Of a stretch of DNA of 15,738 nt, positions 15,048-15,738 are shown one piece after another. Where the stretch lies: the NCBI GenBank assembly GCA_022821935.1, contig JAJECR010000256.1, forward strand, positions 1 through 15,738, given 5' to 3'. Position 1 is the stretch's first letter, and every line of letters begins with the position of its first letter. The notes below the pieces were generated by a model. It searched no databases, was not told where the DNA came from, and saw only the letters and a program-made list of their open reading frames with translations. Source of the DNA: Candidatus Latescibacterota bacterium (GTDB lineage Bacteria; JAAXHH01). Made by a program: the position numbers and the translations under genes.

Positions 15048-15076
15048 AACATACATTCAAGCCGGCTTAAAATCAA
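15048..15076 (-). promoter_or_regulatory. Candidate promoter for the glnE-tamB-tamA operon
   Basis: On the minus strand, TTGATT (plus coordinates 15071-15076) is separated by 17 bp from TATGTT (15048-15053), four of six to consensus at each element. The spacer holds the perfect palindrome AAGCCGGCTT (15059-15068), an operator-like position. The predicted start near 15041 would give a leader of about 40 nt before ATG 14999. Confidence 0.4.
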
Positions 15077-15133
15077 CCGTAACACGTATTTGTGCGTTGG
15101 CGCGTACCGGATTCGTGTCCTTACACCCTTGGT

Positions 15134-15151
15134 ATGCACGCGCGCGTGCAT
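15134..15151. other. 18-bp perfect alternating purine-pyrimidine palindrome
   Basis: ATGCACGCGCGCGTGCAT is self-complementary over all 18 bp, and strict purine-pyrimidine alternation extends over 15132-15152. It lies in the divergent region, 31 bp upstream of the dtxR -35 element. T-runs precede rather than follow it on the minus strand and an A-run follows on the plus strand, so it is not an intrinsic terminator in either direction. Confidence 0.85.
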
Positions 15152-15182
15152 GAAAAAAAGACGGTCCGTACCACGTTTTTTC

Positions 15183-15210
15183 TTGACAGCCCTACGAAAC
15201 GTTATATAAT
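15183..15210 (+). promoter_or_regulatory. Exact-consensus sigma-70 promoter for the DtxR-family gene
   Basis: TTGACA (15183-15188) and TATAAT (15205-15210) both match consensus perfectly with a 16-bp spacer. A T-run (15176-15181) abuts the -35 element and an A-run lies at 15153-15159, which could act as an UP-like element. The predicted start is near 15217, leaving a leader of about 70 nt before ATG 15287. Confidence 0.8.
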
Positions 15211-15228
15211 TCGAAGTCATATTTGAAT
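15209..15228. promoter_or_regulatory. Dyad over the dtxR -10/+1 region, candidate autoregulatory operator
   Basis: ATTCGAA (15209-15215) and TTTGAAT (15222-15228) form an inverted repeat with six of seven matches around a 6-bp centre. It overlaps the end of the -10 box and the predicted transcription start, where binding would block RNA polymerase. It does not match the classical corynebacterial DtxR box, so the binding protein is an inference. Confidence 0.35.
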
Positions 15229-15242
15229 AGCCAAACTTTTTA

Positions 15243-15274
15243 TTGTGCCAGCAACACGAAAGTTGCTATAACAA
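15243..15274 (+). promoter_or_regulatory. Leader hairpin/dyad just before the DtxR-family start codon
   Basis: AGCAAC (15250-15255) pairs perfectly with GTTGCT (15262-15267) around ACGAAA. Outer arms TTGT (15243-15246) and ACAA (15271-15274) are symmetric about the same centre, giving a 32-bp interrupted dyad. It ends 12 nt before ATG 15287, a gene without a clear Shine-Dalgarno, so it could be a second operator or an RNA element affecting translation. Confidence 0.4.
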
Positions 15275-15286
15275 ATCGGGCAGATT

Positions 15287-15738
15287 ATGGATGTCTGGAG
15301 AGAATTCGAGCACAACGAGATCACGCACAGCGGCGCGCACTACCTGATGACGGTCCAGCAGTTGATCGAAGGTCAGGGATACGCCCGGGTATCGGACGTG
15401 GCCCGGGAGATGCACATTACGCCTGGCAGCGCGTCGATCATGATCAAGTCGCTCCGGGAGAAGGGATATCTCGAGGAGGACCGGAACCGGTTCCTGAAGC
15501 TGTCCGATGAAGGGAACCGGCTGGCGCAATCCGTATGGTCACACCGGCAGATCCTCATCGCCTTTCTCAAAAGCGTCCTGCATATCGACGCGGAACAGGC
15601 GGAAATCGACGCGTGCAAGATCGAGCACCTGATCAGTACGAAGACGGGGGAACGGCTCCTTTTGTTTCTGCAGTTCCTCCTGTCGGACGATCCCCACGGC
15701 AAGGCGTTCCTCAAGTCCTACTGGGACGCCAACGTGCT
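15287..15738 (+). CDS. DtxR/MntR-family metal-dependent transcriptional regulator (3' end outside window)
   Basis: About 150 N-terminal residues are present and the frame is open to the right edge. Residues about 10-70 form the winged helix-turn-helix of the family (HSGAHYLMTVQQLIEGQGYARVSDVAREM, then GSASIMIKSLREKGYLEEDRNRFLKLSDEG). The dimerisation/metal segment follows: HRQIL supplies the conserved His, and DACKIEHLI the Cys, Glu and His that bind Fe or Mn in DtxR and relatives. Members repress metal uptake or storage genes when loaded with metal. An in-frame TAA at 15269-15271 makes ATG 15287 the first possible ATG; no good ribosome site is visible. It has its own consensus promoter and is divergent from the glnE-like operon. 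A C-terminal FeoA/SH3 domain may lie beyond the window. Confidence 0.93.
   Translation, partial: MDVWREFEHNEITHSGAHYLMTVQQLIEGQGYARVSDVAREMHITPGSASIMIKSLREKGYLEEDRNRFLKLSDEGNRLAQSVWSHRQILIAFLKSVLHIDAEQAEIDACKIEHLISTKTGERLLLFLQFLLSDDPHGKAFLKSYWDANV

Noticed and set aside
15000..15056. In-frame 19-codon N-terminal extension of the glnE-like protein from ATG 15056
   Set aside because: That ATG abuts the predicted -10 box, so it would lie upstream of the transcript start. The extension is Cys/Gly/Pro-rich and unlike the rest, and MTDTIPFAEL is a more natural start.
15134..15182. Palindrome plus A- and T-runs as a bidirectional terminator
   Set aside because: Both flanking genes diverge from this point, so no transcript should end here. 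The T-run does not directly follow the GC-rich stem in either direction.

Overview
The window is about 60% GC bacterial chromosome. It encodes outer-membrane machinery (an Omp85-type TamA and a TamB/DUF490 protein), so the host has two membranes. It also has a glutamine-synthetase adenylyltransferase-type protein, a DtxR-family metalloregulator, a LarC-type nickel protein and a hexulose-phosphate synthase/isomerase pair. This mix, with GC-rich, tightly packed genes and lineage-divergent proteins, suggests an uncultivated Gram-negative phylum, perhaps of the FCB type (Latescibacterota- or Gemmatimonadota-like). That placement is a guess from gene content. No marker gene in the window fixes it, and I see no rRNA, tRNA, insertion sequence, integrase or CRISPR.

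Layout. Plus strand, 1-4204: the tail of one Cof-type HAD phosphatase, a complete tandem paralogue, a secreted truncated-globin-like protein with an acidic repetitive tail closed by a clear intrinsic terminator, a LarC protein lacking its usual C-terminal domain, and the overlapping pair hxlA-hxlB. A 41-bp convergent gap made almost entirely of an 18-bp tandem duplication separates hxlB from the minus-strand block. Minus strand, 14999 down to 4246: glnE-like gene, tamB, tamA and a cytosolic glycoside-hydrolase-like protein. The first three are spaced closely enough (33 and 54 bp) to be one operon. A 287-bp divergent regulatory region (15000-15286) then leads to a DtxR-family repressor that runs off the right edge.

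How the genes work together. HxlA and HxlB catalyse consecutive steps between ribulose 5-phosphate plus formaldehyde and fructose 6-phosphate. TamB and TamA are the inner-membrane/periplasmic and outer-membrane halves of one envelope machine. The glnE-like gene heads their operon, placing a nitrogen-control protein with an envelope-assembly pair.

Most unusual content. (1) The GlnE-like protein has two GlnD-style ACT domains fused in front of a single adenylyltransferase module, with an altered SDIE metal motif. (2) The exported globin-like protein has lost the proximal-histidine position. (3) LarC stops at its inter-domain hinge. (4) The divergent glnE/dtxR region holds an exact-consensus sigma-70 promoter, an 18-bp fully alternating purine-pyrimidine palindrome and two further dyads. 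(5) Both spacers flanking hxlAB are imperfect tandem duplications.
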